Positions 26,378-37,120 of a DNA stretch of 64,000 nucleotides are shown here, one piece after another. Below the pieces are notes generated by a model. The model was not told the DNA's origin. It searched no databases and saw only the letters and a list, made by a program, of their open reading frames with translations. Every line of letters starts with the position of its first letter. Position 1 is the first letter of the stretch. Origin of the DNA: Pseudoalteromonas sp. A601. Its GTDB lineage: Bacteria > Pseudomonadota > Gammaproteobacteria > Enterobacterales > Alteromonadaceae. The stretch lies in the NCBI RefSeq assembly GCF_002165575.1, contig NZ_MXQF01000015.1, positions 62,001 to 126,000 of the forward strand, read 5' to 3'. Both the position numbers and the translations under genes were made by a program.

Positions 26378-27121
26378 CACTTTAGCGGCTTCAAGTACCA
26401 CGGCAACTGATTTTTTCTCAATCTCGCCGTGGTCAACATTGGGTATTTCTTGGCGCGTTCTATTTACTAATACCCCTGCCACACAGGCAGCTTTTAAACC
26501 TAGTGCTGCACACATGGTGAATAACGTAGCCGATTCCATTTCGTAATTCATTACGCCAAGCTTTTGCCATTCTTCGCAGCTACCTTGGAACGCTTTTGGC
26601 ACGTAACCTGAGTAGGTATCATAGCGTTCTTGACCAGGGTAAAAGGTATCGCTTGATGCTGTTATACCGATATGAAAATCAATATTTAGGTTATTACAGG
26701 CGTTAACCATGGCTTGGGTCGCAAAAAAATCAGATACGGCAGGGTAATTAAGTGGCGCAAAGTGCTGGCTTGCACCATCTAAGCGAACAGACGCTTGGCT
26801 AATTAAAATATCACCTTCATTAATATGTGGCTGAATAGCCCCTGTGGTACCAATGCGTAAAAATGTATCAACACCTAATTGAGCCAGCTCTTCTACTGCA
26901 ATAGATGTTGATGGGCCGCCAATACCAGTTGAACATATCACAACAGGTTGGCCGCTAAGTAAGCCTAAATAAGCATGAAATTCTCGGGTTTGTACTAAAC
27001 AACGTGGATTTTCCAAAAAACTAGAGATGCGCTCAGCTCTATCAGGATCGCCTGGCACGATTGCTAACGTTGCGCCTTGTAAATCGTCGCGAGTAAGTCC
27101 TAAATGAAAAACCTTTTCCAT
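26360..27121 (-). CDS. udp: uridine phosphorylase
   Basis: The 253-residue protein has the nucleoside phosphorylase signatures [25 protein letters not shown] (phosphate-binding), [26 protein letters not shown] and [13 protein letters not shown]. It cleaves uridine with phosphate to uracil and ribose-1-phosphate. It converges on cdd with an 18-base overlap, so the two salvage genes are antisense at their ends. Length is normal. Confidence 0.95.
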   Translation of the reverse strand: MEKVFHLGLTRDDLQGATLAIVPGDPDRAERISSFLENPRCLVQTREFHAYLGLLSGQPVVICSTGIGGPSTSIAVEELAQLGVDTFLRIGTTGAIQPHINEGDILISQASVRLDGASQHFAPLNYPAVSDFFATQAMVNACNNLNIDFHIGITASSDTFYPGQERYDTYSGYVPKAFQGSCEEWQKLGVMNYEMESATLFTMCAALGLKAACVAGVLVNRTRQEIPNVDHGEIEKKSVAVVLEAAKVLLSKA

Positions 27122-27519
27122 AATGTTGCCTTTTAAATCATATGAGTATTGTCAATCTAACATCATTACTATTATGACATTGCCTGTACAGGACGGATGT
27201 CCGCTTTAGATTATCAGCTTTATTCATTCTCTTTGAATATTCAATCACTGAAGCAAATTAATCAATTTACACAACGGTTGACTTGTTTAAACAGACACTA
27301 TATCTATCCTTTAATATACTTAATTTGAATCTATGCGTTGTTTTTAATTTATAGCTAAAGCTATGTTACATAAAGATAAATTTATTTTTCTACGTGCCTT
27401 TGTAAAATTGACTTTGTTGTCATGTTTTATGAAATGACCACCATGAAGGTTTTATTAAATTTATTTTCAACAGCGTCTTTTTTGCATAACTACGCAAAAA
27501 CACAGAGTAAGGAATCGTA
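27122..27519. promoter_or_regulatory. 398-base divergent region between udp and the arginase-family gene
   Basis: This AT-rich stretch must hold both promoters. A 10-bp palindrome CCTGTACAGG sits at 27183-27192, about 60 bases before udp. AAGGAATC precedes the rightward ATG at 27520. I see no other motif that I can name. Confidence 0.4.
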
Positions 27520-28629
27520 ATGAGCACACAATGGCAAACATTTAAAAGCAAAGTTGAACACTGTTTATGTCCACCGGGTGATGGAGTTTTCACTGTTAAT
27601 ACGGCAAAAGAGCGAAAAGCGGCGTTACGTAACAAGCTGTACGGTCAAGAAGATAACGTAGAGCCTTTGTGGCGTGACTCGTTAGAGACTTTATCACAGA
27701 GTCCTTATAAAGCGGTTACCCTTGGGATCAGCTCTGATTGTGGCGGCGGTATTTTACGTGGTGCTAACTGGGGACCTTTATTTTTGCGCTCGACCTTGAT
27801 TGACCAACAACCCCAAGCGAAATCTTTTGACTTAGGTGATGTACGTGTTATCCCTCATTTACTGCATGATAAATACTTAAATGATGCAACGATTAGCAAT
27901 TGTCAAAAGGCGCTCTATGATAATCCTAATAGTGATTATTACGTGAGCCCACTGTCAATTACCGAAGATGTTTGTGACAGCTTTTATGCTACGTTTAGCG
28001 ATAAAGGTATTTTTGGTATCGGTGGCGACCACTCTATCAGTTACCCACTGACAAAATCGTATTTAAAAGCTAAGCGCGAACAGGGTAAACGTACTGCCAT
28101 TATTCATTTCGATGCGCATACCGATTTACTTGTTGAGCGTTTAGGTATCGATTTATGCTTTGGCTCATGGTGCACGCATATTTTAGAGTTCTTACCTGCG
28201 CCGCATCACCTTATTCAATTTGGTATTCGCTCAAGTGGTAAGCCTAAAGAGCATTGGGAGTCGACCTTTGGTATTAAACAACATTGGGCGCATGAAATCA
28301 TTGAACGTGGCGCGCAAGAAGTTGCTAGTGAAGTGATTGCTCAATTAAAAGCTGATAATGTAGACGAACTCTATGTAAGCTTTGATATTGACGCTCTAGA
28401 TGAAGAATTTGCTTCGGCAACGGGTACTCCCGAAGGTAATGGTCTAACGCCAAAGCACGCGTTAGATATCCTAGCGGCATTGGCTGATGAGTTTCCAATA
28501 ACGGGGGCTGATATGATGGAAATAGCGCCATTTACCGACAGTTCCTTAGTAGGTCAATCAAGCTCAGAAACCACGTTGAGGGAAGGTGCAAAAATTTCAG
28601 CATTTTTAATCAATGCAATGAACAGATAA
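27520..28629 (+). CDS. ureohydrolase (arginase/agmatinase/formimidoylglutamase) family enzyme
   Basis: This 369-residue protein carries the binuclear manganese motifs of the family in order: GIGGDHSISYPL, IIHFDAHTDLL and SFDIDALDEEFASATGTPEGNGLT. An N-terminal extension of about 100 residues (with CLCPPGDGVFTVNTAKER) precedes the core. Such enzymes hydrolyse guanidino or formimino groups. The hut genes are not adjacent, so the substrate (formimidoylglutamate, arginine or another guanidine) is undecided. It stands alone with a strong terminator 20 bases after its stop. Confidence 0.82.
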   Translation: MSTQWQTFKSKVEHCLCPPGDGVFTVNTAKERKAALRNKLYGQEDNVEPLWRDSLETLSQSPYKAVTLGISSDCGGGILRGANWGPLFLRSTLIDQQPQAKSFDLGDVRVIPHLLHDKYLNDATISNCQKALYDNPNSDYYVSPLSITEDVCDSFYATFSDKGIFGIGGDHSISYPLTKSYLKAKREQGKRTAIIHFDAHTDLLVERLGIDLCFGSWCTHILEFLPAPHHLIQFGIRSSGKPKEHWESTFGIKQHWAHEIIERGAQEVASEVIAQLKADNVDELYVSFDIDALDEEFASATGTPEGNGLTPKHALDILAALADEFPITGADMMEIAPFTDSSLVGQSSSETTLREGAKISAFLINAMNR

Positions 28630-28648
28630 CCTTTTAGAGAAAAATCTC

Positions 28649-28676
28649 AAAAACAGGCTGTTATGGCCTGTTTTTT
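28649..28676 (+). terminator. rho-independent terminator
   Basis: AAAAACAGGC and GCCTGTTTTTT form a perfect stem around a seven-base loop, shortly after the arginase-family stop. Confidence 0.88.
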
Positions 28677-28727
28677 ATTCACTTATCAGTAAATTAGCGC
28701 TATATTTAGACGACAATATAACAATTT

Positions 28728-29450
28728 ATGCGGAGTCGATTATTATGTGCGAGAAACAAAGTGATTAAATGGAGCTTATTATTTTTGGTTATTATGAGTC
28801 AGCAATGCCTAGCTAAGCTCAATATAGTGACCGAAAATTTCCCCCCAGCGCAATACCTTGACGATAACCAGCAACTGACTGGTCATGTGGTAGAAAAAGT
28901 GCGTAAAGCCTTGGATGCATCTTCAATTGATTATGCAATTTCAGTACATAGTTGGAGTACTGCATTTAATACCGCTTTGCGCGACCCGCAAACTTGTATT
29001 TTTTCGGTAACACGTTCTAAAGAGCGCGAAGATAAGTTACTTTGGATTGCGGAGTTAGCTGAACTCACTACCAACTTTTATGCTCTAAATTCTAAAAATA
29101 TTCAGTTAGATAACTTAGAGCAAGCTAAACAGTATCGTGTTGCCGTACTTAAAGATAACTATAGTCATCAGTACTTATCATCTCAAGGCTTTGAAGAAGG
29201 TAAAAACTTACTGGCTATGGATAGCTTTGATAACATATTTAATATTGTTCACAGTCGAAAAAATAATATCGATCTTGTCATCTTACCTAAACAGCGAGTT
29301 GACTTTGAGCAACAATCACAGCCCACAGCAGATAGCCTACAACCTGTATTAAAACTTAATATTAAACAGCCATCATTGTATTTTGCTTGCAATAAAGCGT
29401 TAGACAAAGTGTCTAAGTTAGAGCTGACCCGTGTGTTTTCTGCTTTATAG
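28728..29450 (+). CDS. periplasmic binding protein-like (SBP family 3) protein
   Basis: The 240-residue protein has a signal peptide (VIKWSLLFLVIMSQQCLA) and then LNIVTENFPPAQYLDDNQQL TG-type opening, GHVVEKVRKAL and SFDNIFNIVHSRKNNIDLVI, the layout of small family 3 amino-acid-binding proteins. No permease or ATPase gene is nearby, so it is more likely a sensor-type or orphan binding protein, as is common in marine Alteromonadales. The ligand is unknown. Its stop codon lies in the first copy of a 22-bp tandem duplication. Confidence 0.72.
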   Translation: MRSRLLCARNKVIKWSLLFLVIMSQQCLAKLNIVTENFPPAQYLDDNQQLTGHVVEKVRKALDASSIDYAISVHSWSTAFNTALRDPQTCIFSVTRSKEREDKLLWIAELAELTTNFYALNSKNIQLDNLEQAKQYRVAVLKDNYSHQYLSSQGFEEGKNLLAMDSFDNIFNIVHSRKNNIDLVILPKQRVDFEQQSQPTADSLQPVLKLNIKQPSLYFACNKALDKVSKLELTRVFSAL

Positions 29451-29490
29451 TCAAAAATGCCTATCTAAATAGTCAAAAATGCCTATCTAA
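29448..29490. repeat. 22-bp tandem duplication
   Basis: The 21 bases from 29448 to 29468 (TAGTCAAAAATGCC then TATCTAA) recur exactly at 29470-29490, with one base between. The first copy includes the stop codon of the preceding gene. Confidence 0.9.
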
Positions 29491-29604
29491 GTGATTGTAA
29501 TTTAATCTCTTTAAAGATAAGTGAAATATCAATTGCTGAGTTTAAAAAAGAGCCTATAATCCAGCTGCTTTTGCTTATAAAAGCGCTTATTGTTGGAGTG
29601 TTAA

Positions 29605-30882
29605 ATGGGTGATTTAATCGGGATTGGGTTATTGATCTTGATCAGTGCGTTATTTGCTATGTCGGAAATTGCCATCGCAGCATCACGCAAAATTAAATTA
29701 AGAGTGATGGCCGATGAGGGCAATATAAATGCGGCCGCCGTATTAAAATTACAAGAGCAGCCCGGTGCATTCTTCGCCATGATCCAAATCGCGCTTAATG
29801 CGATTGCTATTTTAGGGGGCATTGTTGGTGAGCAAGCTCTGTCACCGTATGTAGAACGTGTATTAGTAATGGTCTATCAAGGCCCATTATTAGCTCAAGT
29901 CAGCTTTTTAATTTCGTTTTTTATCATCACCTCATTATTCATTTTATTTGCCGACTTAATGCCGAAACGCTTAGCGATGATAATGCCTGAAGCGGTCGCT
30001 GTGAGGCTCGTCACGCTGATGAGATGGGTGACCTTTGCCCTGACTCCTCTGGTGGTATTTTTTAATGGCCTGACAAATATGATTTTACGGCTATTTAAGG
30101 TGCCTGCAGAGCGTGAAGATATTGTCACCACTGAAGATATTGTTGCGATGATGGATGCTGGGGCGGAATATGGCAGTTTACAGCAACAAGAGTATGACTT
30201 AATCGGTAATGTATTTGACTTAGAAGCCCGGTTTTTATCAAGCGTGATGACGCCACGGGACCAAATTGTTTATTTTGATATAAAAGAAGCCAGTACTGAC
30301 ATTGCGAGTAAAATTATTGATCACCCCCATAACCACTTTTTAGTATGTAATGGTAATTTAGATAAACTCATAGGCTCTGTTGAATCAAAAGATATATTAC
30401 GCCAAGTACTCAAAGGTGAGGCGGCAAACATCAATGAAGAGTTATTAGAAAAAGAAACCTTTTATTTACCCGAAACACTCAGTTTATCTGAGGCATTAAA
30501 TGCATTTAAAGCAGCTGCAAAACCCTTTGCTGTGGTGGTAAATGAATACGCACTGGTTGTAGGTATCGTCACCGTTAAAGATTTGATGAAAGGCTTTATG
30601 GGCGATTTGATAACCCACACGGGTGATGAACTGATCATTGCGCGAGATGAAAACTCGTGGCTAGTGGATGGCTTAACCCCGGTGGTTGAGCTGGCTAAGG
30701 TGCTGGAAATTGATGAATTTCCGGATCAAATGCATTACGAAACCGTGGCAGGGTATTTAATTTACTCAATGAAACGCATTCCTAAACGTGCTGAGTATAT
30801 TACTTTTTCTGGCTTTAAGTTTGAAGTGGTTGATGTAGAAGGTATTAGAGTCGAGCAGTTATTAGTAAGTAAAATTAACTAA
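29605..30882 (+). CDS. CNNM/CorC-type membrane protein (DUF21, CBS pair, CorC_HlyC), YtfL/PaeA-like
   Basis: The 425-residue protein begins with a DUF21 membrane domain (about residues 1-190, with SALFAMSEIAIAASRKIKLR and four hydrophobic segments), then two CBS domains (MTPRDQIVYFDI; FAVVVNEYALVVGIVTVKDLM) and a C-terminal CorC_HlyC domain (WLVDGLTPVVELAKVLEI; VEGIRVEQLLV). The family handles divalent cations or, for YtfL (PaeA) of enterobacteria, polyamine export. The particular substrate here is not determinable. Single gene with GGAG before the ATG. Confidence 0.87.
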   Translation: MGDLIGIGLLILISALFAMSEIAIAASRKIKLRVMADEGNINAAAVLKLQEQPGAFFAMIQIALNAIAILGGIVGEQALSPYVERVLVMVYQGPLLAQVSFLISFFIITSLFILFADLMPKRLAMIMPEAVAVRLVTLMRWVTFALTPLVVFFNGLTNMILRLFKVPAEREDIVTTEDIVAMMDAGAEYGSLQQQEYDLIGNVFDLEARFLSSVMTPRDQIVYFDIKEASTDIASKIIDHPHNHFLVCNGNLDKLIGSVESKDILRQVLKGEAANINEELLEKETFYLPETLSLSEALNAFKAAAKPFAVVVNEYALVVGIVTVKDLMKGFMGDLITHTGDELIIARDENSWLVDGLTPVVELAKVLEIDEFPDQMHYETVAGYLIYSMKRIPKRAEYITFSGFKFEVVDVEGIRVEQLLVSKIN

Positions 30883-30982
30883 CATATCGATGTGTTTAAG
30901 ATTTTTTAAAACCTGCTTGTTGTTGATAACGAGATCGTTAACAATACAGGCAGTGTTTTAATTAATTGCTTTAAGGTTAACC

Positions 30983-32581
30983 ATGGCGTTGTCTTCGCTT
31001 GTATCTCGTATTACACCCAATATTCTACTATTTTTATCACTCATCAATTTTAACAGTGCAACTGCCAAGAATAATGAACAGACCTTAATTATGATGGGCA
31101 GTGCAATTGAAACCTGTACTACCTTAAGCCCACAGTTTTGTAAATTAGATGCGCCGTTAAGGGATGAAAAAAGTGCACTATATGTGCTTTCTACAGATTC
31201 TATTGAGCTAATAAAAAAAGATTGGCCAACAGTAAATAAAAGCCATCTAACAGCGACAGTCACCAATTTAAATACGTTATTAAAAACTCACCAAACATTA
31301 CTTTCTAAAAGGGAGTTGTTGTGGGCATGGCGTGATATTGCAAGCCAGCAAATGAGTGAATTAACTCAACTGGAGTTTGATTATGTGATTGATATGCTGC
31401 AAGTTGCTCAACCAGATGGACAAGGGCGCGTACTCAATATCGATTTAAAAAATAGTAAAACAGATCAACTCTGGCTGGACGATAGCTATAAATTTATTGC
31501 TGCGAGTTTAAAAGTAAAAGCTAAAACCCCTAAATTGTTAGTGATCAGCGCAACTAGTCGAGACCCTTACTTTACAGCAAGTTATTATGAGACTGTATTA
31601 TCGCAAATAGGTGTGGCAGTAGAGTGGCTCGCCTTAACGCCTGCATTAGCAACGGCGTTAACTCAAGGGCAATGTGGTCAACTTGAGCAGTTTCGACATA
31701 AACACATGGGGCTGTTTAACAGAAAGACTGTGTTCCCTAAGCGCGTCAATACTGAACGTAGACTCTGTGAGCAAGGGGTTGAGTCATTAATAGAGAAAAT
31801 TAATAACAGTACTGGTATTGTTTTGGCGGGTAATAACAGCAATACACATAACCTTAGTGCAAGCTTTTATAACCCCGATGGTAAGGCTTACCCATGGACA
31901 AGTGCTGTTCGCGATGCTCCTGTATTAATTGCTGAAAATAAAAATGCCGAGTTTGTTGCAATACAACACATCGAAAATAAACCACAAAGTGCAGCTGATG
32001 TATTAAAAAACAAACATGTTGACACTAAGCCGGGGATTGAAAGTGTCGAATACGCATTTATTAAAAGCCAGTTTAGTGAAACAAATAGTCTTGCTTTGTT
32101 AGCAACAGCCCTTGATACAACTAATCAGCATGTGGGGCTGGGTATTGACGCTAATACCTCTTTGGTCGTGATCAAATCAAATGAAGGCGATGTGCTTACG
32201 GTATTAGGTGAGCGAGGTGTCATAGGTTTAACCTTAGAGCAGGCGCAACCATATCGTTATTCTTATTGGCCATCAGGTAGTGTTTTTAACTATAATAAAC
32301 AAGGGTTTAGTTTAAATAAGCGCAGTGCTGAGAATGCTCTACCAAATATAAAGATACCGAGTTTGCCGATGCAGCGCTTCAATAATATATTAACGGATAA
32401 TAAATTACGTTCATTAACGCAGGCCTTGTGTTTAAGCCAAGATACAACCGCAGTGGGCCAGCAAGGAGCGTTTTTGGTGAGTTTGAATGCGACGGATGAA
32501 ACCTCATATAAGCGCATTAATGCAAGTCGATACGGCTGTGCTATTGAGCAATTAGCGCTCAAGTTCTCTGAAATCAATTAA
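30983..32581 (+). CDS. secreted cyanophycinase-like (peptidase S51-type) protein without visible nucleophile motif
   Basis: The 532-residue protein has an N-terminal signal (PNILLFLSLINFNSATA). The centre reads PKLLVISATSRDP, then GIVLAGNNSNTHNLSASFYN with DGKAYPWTSAVRDAPVLI, and later HVGLGIDANTSLVVIKS. The last motif matches the G-x-G-I-D-E-D-T-A-L-V-V segment of cyanophycinases. In that family GTSAG with the catalytic Ser should follow the strand that here reads APVLIAENKNAEF, so the nucleophile seems missing. It may be an inactive relative or the alignment may be shifted. A perfect terminator follows. Confidence 0.6.
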   Translation: MALSSLVSRITPNILLFLSLINFNSATAKNNEQTLIMMGSAIETCTTLSPQFCKLDAPLRDEKSALYVLSTDSIELIKKDWPTVNKSHLTATVTNLNTLLKTHQTLLSKRELLWAWRDIASQQMSELTQLEFDYVIDMLQVAQPDGQGRVLNIDLKNSKTDQLWLDDSYKFIAASLKVKAKTPKLLVISATSRDPYFTASYYETVLSQIGVAVEWLALTPALATALTQGQCGQLEQFRHKHMGLFNRKTVFPKRVNTERRLCEQGVESLIEKINNSTGIVLAGNNSNTHNLSASFYNPDGKAYPWTSAVRDAPVLIAENKNAEFVAIQHIENKPQSAADVLKNKHVDTKPGIESVEYAFIKSQFSETNSLALLATALDTTNQHVGLGIDANTSLVVIKSNEGDVLTVLGERGVIGLTLEQAQPYRYSYWPSGSVFNYNKQGFSLNKRSAENALPNIKIPSLPMQRFNNILTDNKLRSLTQALCLSQDTTAVGQQGAFLVSLNATDETSYKRINASRYGCAIEQLALKFSEIN

Positions 32582-32603
32582 GCTTTCTTCCCCGAAAATA
32601 CTC

Positions 32604-32633
32604 AAAGGAGCTCAAGTACAGAGCTCCTTTTTA
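32604..32633 (+). terminator. rho-independent terminator
   Basis: AAAGGAGCTC (32604-32613) pairs perfectly with GAGCTCCTTT (32621-32630), followed by TTA-rich sequence. Confidence 0.83.
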
Positions 32634-32770
32634 ATTAATCGCCTGTACTCTTTTATATAGGGTTACGTTGTAGATTCCTTTTTTACATACTTCTCATGCA
32701 TCTTCTCAAAACCACATTGTAAAGTTATGCAAATAATTCTTAATTAATATTGGATCTCGAAATAAATTAA

Positions 32771-32794
32771 TTTAGAATGATCGTTCATTCTAAA
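32771..32794. promoter_or_regulatory. TetR-type operator before the efflux operon
   Basis: TTTAGAATGA (32771-32780) and TCATTCTAAA (32785-32794) are perfect inverted 10-base arms around TCGT. Length and symmetry fit TetR/AcrR sites, and a TetR gene ends the same gene group at 38647. The site is 16 bases before the membrane-fusion-protein ATG, where it would overlap the promoter or leader. Confidence 0.72.
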
Positions 32795-32809
32795 TTAAGG
32801 GTAGTTTTC

Positions 32810-33967
32810 ATGCAGCGTTCTCGCGTCGTTCTTTTTGCAGTGTCAGCTTTAGCCAGTGCAGTTATTTTATCTGGTTGCGATCAGAGTCCTCAAATAAGCC
32901 AACAGGCCAAACAAGCAGTGCCGGTTGGGGTGATCACACTTAAAAGTCAGCCATTAACCTTAACCAAAGAGTTACCAGGGCGTGTTGCTGCATCGCAGGT
33001 AGCTCAAATTCGCCCGCAAGTAAATGGCATTATTCAATCTCGTTTATTTACCCAAGGGGCTGAAGTTAAAAAAGGCCAAGCTTTATATCAAATTGATGCT
33101 TCAACCTTCGAAGCGCAAGTGGCAACAAGTAAGGCGGCAATTACTAAAGCGAAAGCGAGCATTGCAAATGCTAAAGCAAAGTCTGAACGCTATGATGAAC
33201 TATTAAAAATTAAGGCGGTAAGCCAGCAAGACTTTGACGAAGCCGATGCCAGTTACAAAGGTGCAGAAGCTGATTTATTAACCGCTCAAGCGCAACTTAA
33301 AACAGCGCAAATTAACTTAGACTACAGTAAAGTGAGATCACCCATTAGTGGTCAAATTGGTAAATCAAATGTGACGGCGGGTGCGTTAGTCAGTGCAAAT
33401 CAAACAACAGCGCTTGCGACTGTCACCCAACTAGATCCTATTTATGTTGATTTAACCCAATCTAGTAGTGAGCTGACTCGGTTGAAAAAAGCAATTGCTA
33501 ATGGTGAGCTGAATAAAGATCTTGCGATTCATTCAACTGTTGAATTAAAAATGGAAGATGGCTCAGTTTATCCGCATAAAGGAACGTTGAAGTTTTCTGA
33601 AGTAACGGTTGATCCAAGCACCGGCTCAGTCACGCTTCGCGCAGAGTTTCCAAACCCTGAAAAGCTATTACTACCGGGCATGTATGTACGTGCGGTGATT
33701 GTTGAGGGTGTAAAAGCGAATGCGATTTTAGCGCCACAGCGCGGTATTAGCCGCAATACCAAAGGTGAACCAACAGCAATGGTAGTCAGTAAAGACAACA
33801 CCGTGGAGCCTCGCGTATTAAAAACAGATCGTACAGTTGGTTCTAATTGGTTGATCACAGAAGGCCTAAACGATGGTGATAAACTCATTGTGGAAGGTTT
33901 ACAAAAAATAGCACCTGGCGCACCAGTTAGCGCTGTTCCCGCTGAATCTACTGCTAATACACAATAA
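32810..33967 (+). CDS. RND efflux periplasmic adaptor (AcrA/MexA family)
   Basis: The 385-residue lipoprotein starts at the ATG 32810, ahead of a lipobox VILSGC. It has a barrel-sandwich lipoyl domain split by an alpha-hairpin (VAQIRPQVNGIIQSRLFTQG; then IDASTFEAQVATSKAAITKA and coiled coil to TAQINLDYSKVRSPISGQIG) and beta-barrel region (GSVTLRAEFPNPEKLLLPGM). It bridges the inner-membrane pump and outer-membrane channel. It is the first gene of the three-gene pump operon with 12 bases before the pump gene. Confidence 0.94.
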   Translation: MQRSRVVLFAVSALASAVILSGCDQSPQISQQAKQAVPVGVITLKSQPLTLTKELPGRVAASQVAQIRPQVNGIIQSRLFTQGAEVKKGQALYQIDASTFEAQVATSKAAITKAKASIANAKAKSERYDELLKIKAVSQQDFDEADASYKGAEADLLTAQAQLKTAQINLDYSKVRSPISGQIGKSNVTAGALVSANQTTALATVTQLDPIYVDLTQSSSELTRLKKAIANGELNKDLAIHSTVELKMEDGSVYPHKGTLKFSEVTVDPSTGSVTLRAEFPNPEKLLLPGMYVRAVIVEGVKANAILAPQRGISRNTKGEPTAMVVSKDNTVEPRVLKTDRTVGSNWLITEGLNDGDKLIVEGLQKIAPGAPVSAVPAESTANTQ

Positions 33968-33979
33968 CGGAGCAATTTA

Positions 33980-36900
33980 ATGTCACGATTTTTTATCGAT
34001 AGACCCATTTTTGCATGGGTGTTAGCTATTGTAGTGATGCTTGCTGGGGTATTAGCAGTAAGGGGACTACCTGTTGCTCAATATCCGTCAATTGCACCAC
34101 CTGCAATTAGTATTCAAGCAAGCTATCCGGGCGCGTCTGCACAAACACTTGAAGACACAGTAACTCAGGTTATTGAGCAAAAAATGAAAGGCTTAGATGG
34201 CTTGCTTTATATGTCATCTACATCGGAATCAAATGGTTCAGCAACTTTAACGCTAACTTTTGATGCTGATACCGACCCTGATATCGCGCAAGTTCAAGTG
34301 CAAAATAAGCTTGCTTTGGCTACGCCTTTATTACCTGAAGAAGTACAACGTCAAGGTGTATCTGTTGCAAAGTCTGCGCGTAACTTTTTAATGGTTGCGG
34401 GTTTTGTCTCTGAAGATGGCAGCATGAATAACATTGATATTGGAGATTATGTTGCGTCAAATGTGCAAGATATCGTTTCACGTGTAAACGGTGTGGGTGA
34501 AGTACAGTTATTTGGCTCGCAATATGCGATGCGTATTTGGCTTGATCCAAATCTTTTGCAAAAGTATGAACTTACACCTGCGGATATTAGCGCTTCAATT
34601 AGTGCGCAAAATGCTCAAGTTTCAGCAGGCCAGTTAGGTGCATTACCAGCTGTTGCAGGACAGCAATTAAATGCCACTGTGACAGCACAAAGCCGCTTAC
34701 AAACCCCTGAACAATTTAGAAATATTTTTGTTAAAACCAATGATGATGGCTCTGTAGTACGTTTATCTGATGTGGCTAAAGTAGAGCTGGGCGGTGAAAG
34801 CTACGCCGTTGTTGCACGCTTTAACGGTAAGCCAGCCTCTGGTTTAGGTATTAAGTTGGCCAGTGGTGCAAATGCCCTTGATACAGCAGAAGGTGTTAAA
34901 GCAGCCTTGGCAGAGCTTGAGCCATTTTTCCCTGAAGGTTTGGCGGTTGTTATTCCTTACGATACTACGCCATTTGTTACCTTATCAATTGAAAAAGTAG
35001 TCAGTACATTAATAGAAGCCGTGGTGCTTGTATTTGTGGTTATGTATCTGTTTTTACAAAATTTCCGTGCAACCTTGATCCCAACCATCGCTGTGCCTGT
35101 GGTATTACTTGGTACGTTTGCTGTGCTTCAAGTGCTGGGTTATTCAATTAATACATTAACCATGTTTGCTATGGTGTTGGCTATCGGCTTGCTGGTGGAT
35201 GATGCCATTGTGGTGGTTGAAAACGTAGAACGGGTCATGACTGAAGAGAAGCTCTCACCACTTGAAGCAACACGTAAATCGATGGATGAAATTAAAGGCG
35301 CACTGGTGGGTATTGCCATGGTTTTGTCAGCCGTATTTGTACCAATGGCATTCTTTGCGGGCTCTACTGGGGTTATTTACCGTCAGTTCTCAGTGACTTT
35401 AGTAACAGCGATGAGTTTATCTGTTTTAGTGGCACTGATATTAACCCCTGCATTATGTGCAACTATGTTAAAGCCAAGCCATGTACATAATAACAAGTCG
35501 CTATTTGGTCGTTTCTTTATTGGTTTTAACCGTGGTTTTGATAAAACAAATAGCGGTGCACAAAGCTTTGTAGGGCGAATGATCAAACACAGTAAACGTT
35601 ACCTTTTATGCTACGGCTTAATTGTTGGCGGCATGGTGTTTATTTTCTCACAACTTCCATCTGCCTTTTTACCGGATGAAGACCAAGGTATTTTATTTAA
35701 CCAGGTGAGTTTACCGGCAGGTTCAACAACTGAGCAAACGCTTAAAGTAGTTGAGAAAATGGAAAAGCATTACTTGGAAGATCAATCTGAAGCTGTGCGC
35801 TCAGTGTTTAGTGTAACAGGCTTTAGTTTTGCAGGCTCTGGACAAAATGCGGCGATTGGCTTTGTTGGTTTAAAACACTGGGATGAACGCCAACGTGATG
35901 ACTTAGCCGTTGGTGCGGTTGCAGGCAAAGCAATGGGCTTTTTCTCAACGATTAAAGAAGCGTTTGTATTTGCTTTTCCACCGCCTGCGGTCGTTGAGCT
36001 TGGTACAGCAAATGGTTTTACTCTGTTTTTACAAGATCGCGTCGGATTAGGCCACGATAAATTACTTGAAGCACGTAATATGTTGTTAGGGATGGCTGCT
36101 CAAAGCCCTGTTTTAGCCGGTGTTCGCCCTAATGGGCAAGAAGATAAGCCTGAGCTAGAGCTAGACATTGATTTAGCAAAAGCTCAAGCGCTCGGTCTGA
36201 CTCAGGCTGACATCAACAGTACGCTTTCAACGGCATGGGGTAGTCGTTATGTGAATGACTTTATTGACCGTGGACGGGTTAAAAAAGTTTATCTACAAGG
36301 TAGCGCTGAATCACGTATGGCTCCTGAAGACTTAGACAAATGGTATGTTCGCAATAGTAACGGTGACATGGTGCCATTCACGGCCTTCGCTCAGTCGTAT
36401 TGGACTTATGGCTCACCGCGTCTTGAACGCTACAATGGCTTTTCAGCCATGGAAATTCAAGGGGCTGCAGCGCCAGGTTACAGTACAGGCCAAGCAATGG
36501 ATGAAATCGAAAAGCTAGTCAAAAAACTGCCTGCGGGTATTGCCTTTGAATGGACGGGTATCTCATATGAAGAGCGTTTAAGTGGTGGTCAAGCGCCTAT
36601 GCTATACGCGTTATCATTATTGGTCGTATTTTTATGCTTAGCGGCACTTTATGAAAGTTGGTCTGTGCCTGCAGCAGTTATGATGATAGTGCCACTGGGT
36701 GTATTTGGTGCTGCTATGGCTGCCTTTGTGGGGGGATTATCAAACGACATTTACTTACAAGTTGGCCTGCTGACTACTATTGGTCTTGCTTCTAAAAATG
36801 CGATATTAATCGTTGAGTTTGCTATTCATAAAATGGACGAAGGGATGGAACTCGTTGAGGCTGCTATTGCTGCGGTGAAGCTTAGACTTAGACCTATTTT

Positions 36901-37120
36901 AATGACTTCCATGGCATTTATTTGTGGTGTATTACCGCTGGCTATTGCTTCAAGTGCAGGCTCAGGTGCGCAAAATGCACTGGGTATATCGGTGATTGGT
37001 GGCACACTCGCTTCATCAATTATTGTGGTGATATTTGTACCGTTATTTTTTGTGTTAGTTAGACGGGTATTCCCGGGTAAACATAAAGCTGTAGCGCAGG
37101 AGCAATCAAATGAAGTTTAA
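33980..37120 (+). CDS. RND multidrug efflux permease (AcrB/MexB, HAE1 family)
   Basis: The 1046-residue inner-membrane pump shows the HAE1 opening [35 protein letters not shown] porter region, and the proton-relay helix [18 protein letters not shown] with Asp pair, plus the second-half repeat [20 protein letters not shown]. Twelve membrane helices are expected. It exports hydrophobic and amphiphilic compounds in exchange for protons. Its end overlaps the outer-membrane channel gene by 11 bases. Confidence 0.96.
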   Translation: MSRFFIDRPIFAWVLAIVVMLAGVLAVRGLPVAQYPSIAPPAISIQASYPGASAQTLEDTVTQVIEQKMKGLDGLLYMSSTSESNGSATLTLTFDADTDPDIAQVQVQNKLALATPLLPEEVQRQGVSVAKSARNFLMVAGFVSEDGSMNNIDIGDYVASNVQDIVSRVNGVGEVQLFGSQYAMRIWLDPNLLQKYELTPADISASISAQNAQVSAGQLGALPAVAGQQLNATVTAQSRLQTPEQFRNIFVKTNDDGSVVRLSDVAKVELGGESYAVVARFNGKPASGLGIKLASGANALDTAEGVKAALAELEPFFPEGLAVVIPYDTTPFVTLSIEKVVSTLIEAVVLVFVVMYLFLQNFRATLIPTIAVPVVLLGTFAVLQVLGYSINTLTMFAMVLAIGLLVDDAIVVVENVERVMTEEKLSPLEATRKSMDEIKGALVGIAMVLSAVFVPMAFFAGSTGVIYRQFSVTLVTAMSLSVLVALILTPALCATMLKPSHVHNNKSLFGRFFIGFNRGFDKTNSGAQSFVGRMIKHSKRYLLCYGLIVGGMVFIFSQLPSAFLPDEDQGILFNQVSLPAGSTTEQTLKVVEKMEKHYLEDQSEAVRSVFSVTGFSFAGSGQNAAIGFVGLKHWDERQRDDLAVGAVAGKAMGFFSTIKEAFVFAFPPPAVVELGTANGFTLFLQDRVGLGHDKLLEARNMLLGMAAQSPVLAGVRPNGQEDKPELELDIDLAKAQALGLTQADINSTLSTAWGSRYVNDFIDRGRVKKVYLQGSAESRMAPEDLDKWYVRNSNGDMVPFTAFAQSYWTYGSPRLERYNGFSAMEIQGAAAPGYSTGQAMDEIEKLVKKLPAGIAFEWTGISYEERLSGGQAPMLYALSLLVVFLCLAALYESWSVPAAVMMIVPLGVFGAAMAAFVGGLSNDIYLQVGLLTTIGLASKNAILIVEFAIHKMDEGMELVEAAIAAVKLRLRPILMTSMAFICGVLPLAIASSAGSGAQNALGISVIGGTLASSIIVVIFVPLFFVLVRRVFPGKHKAVAQEQSNEV

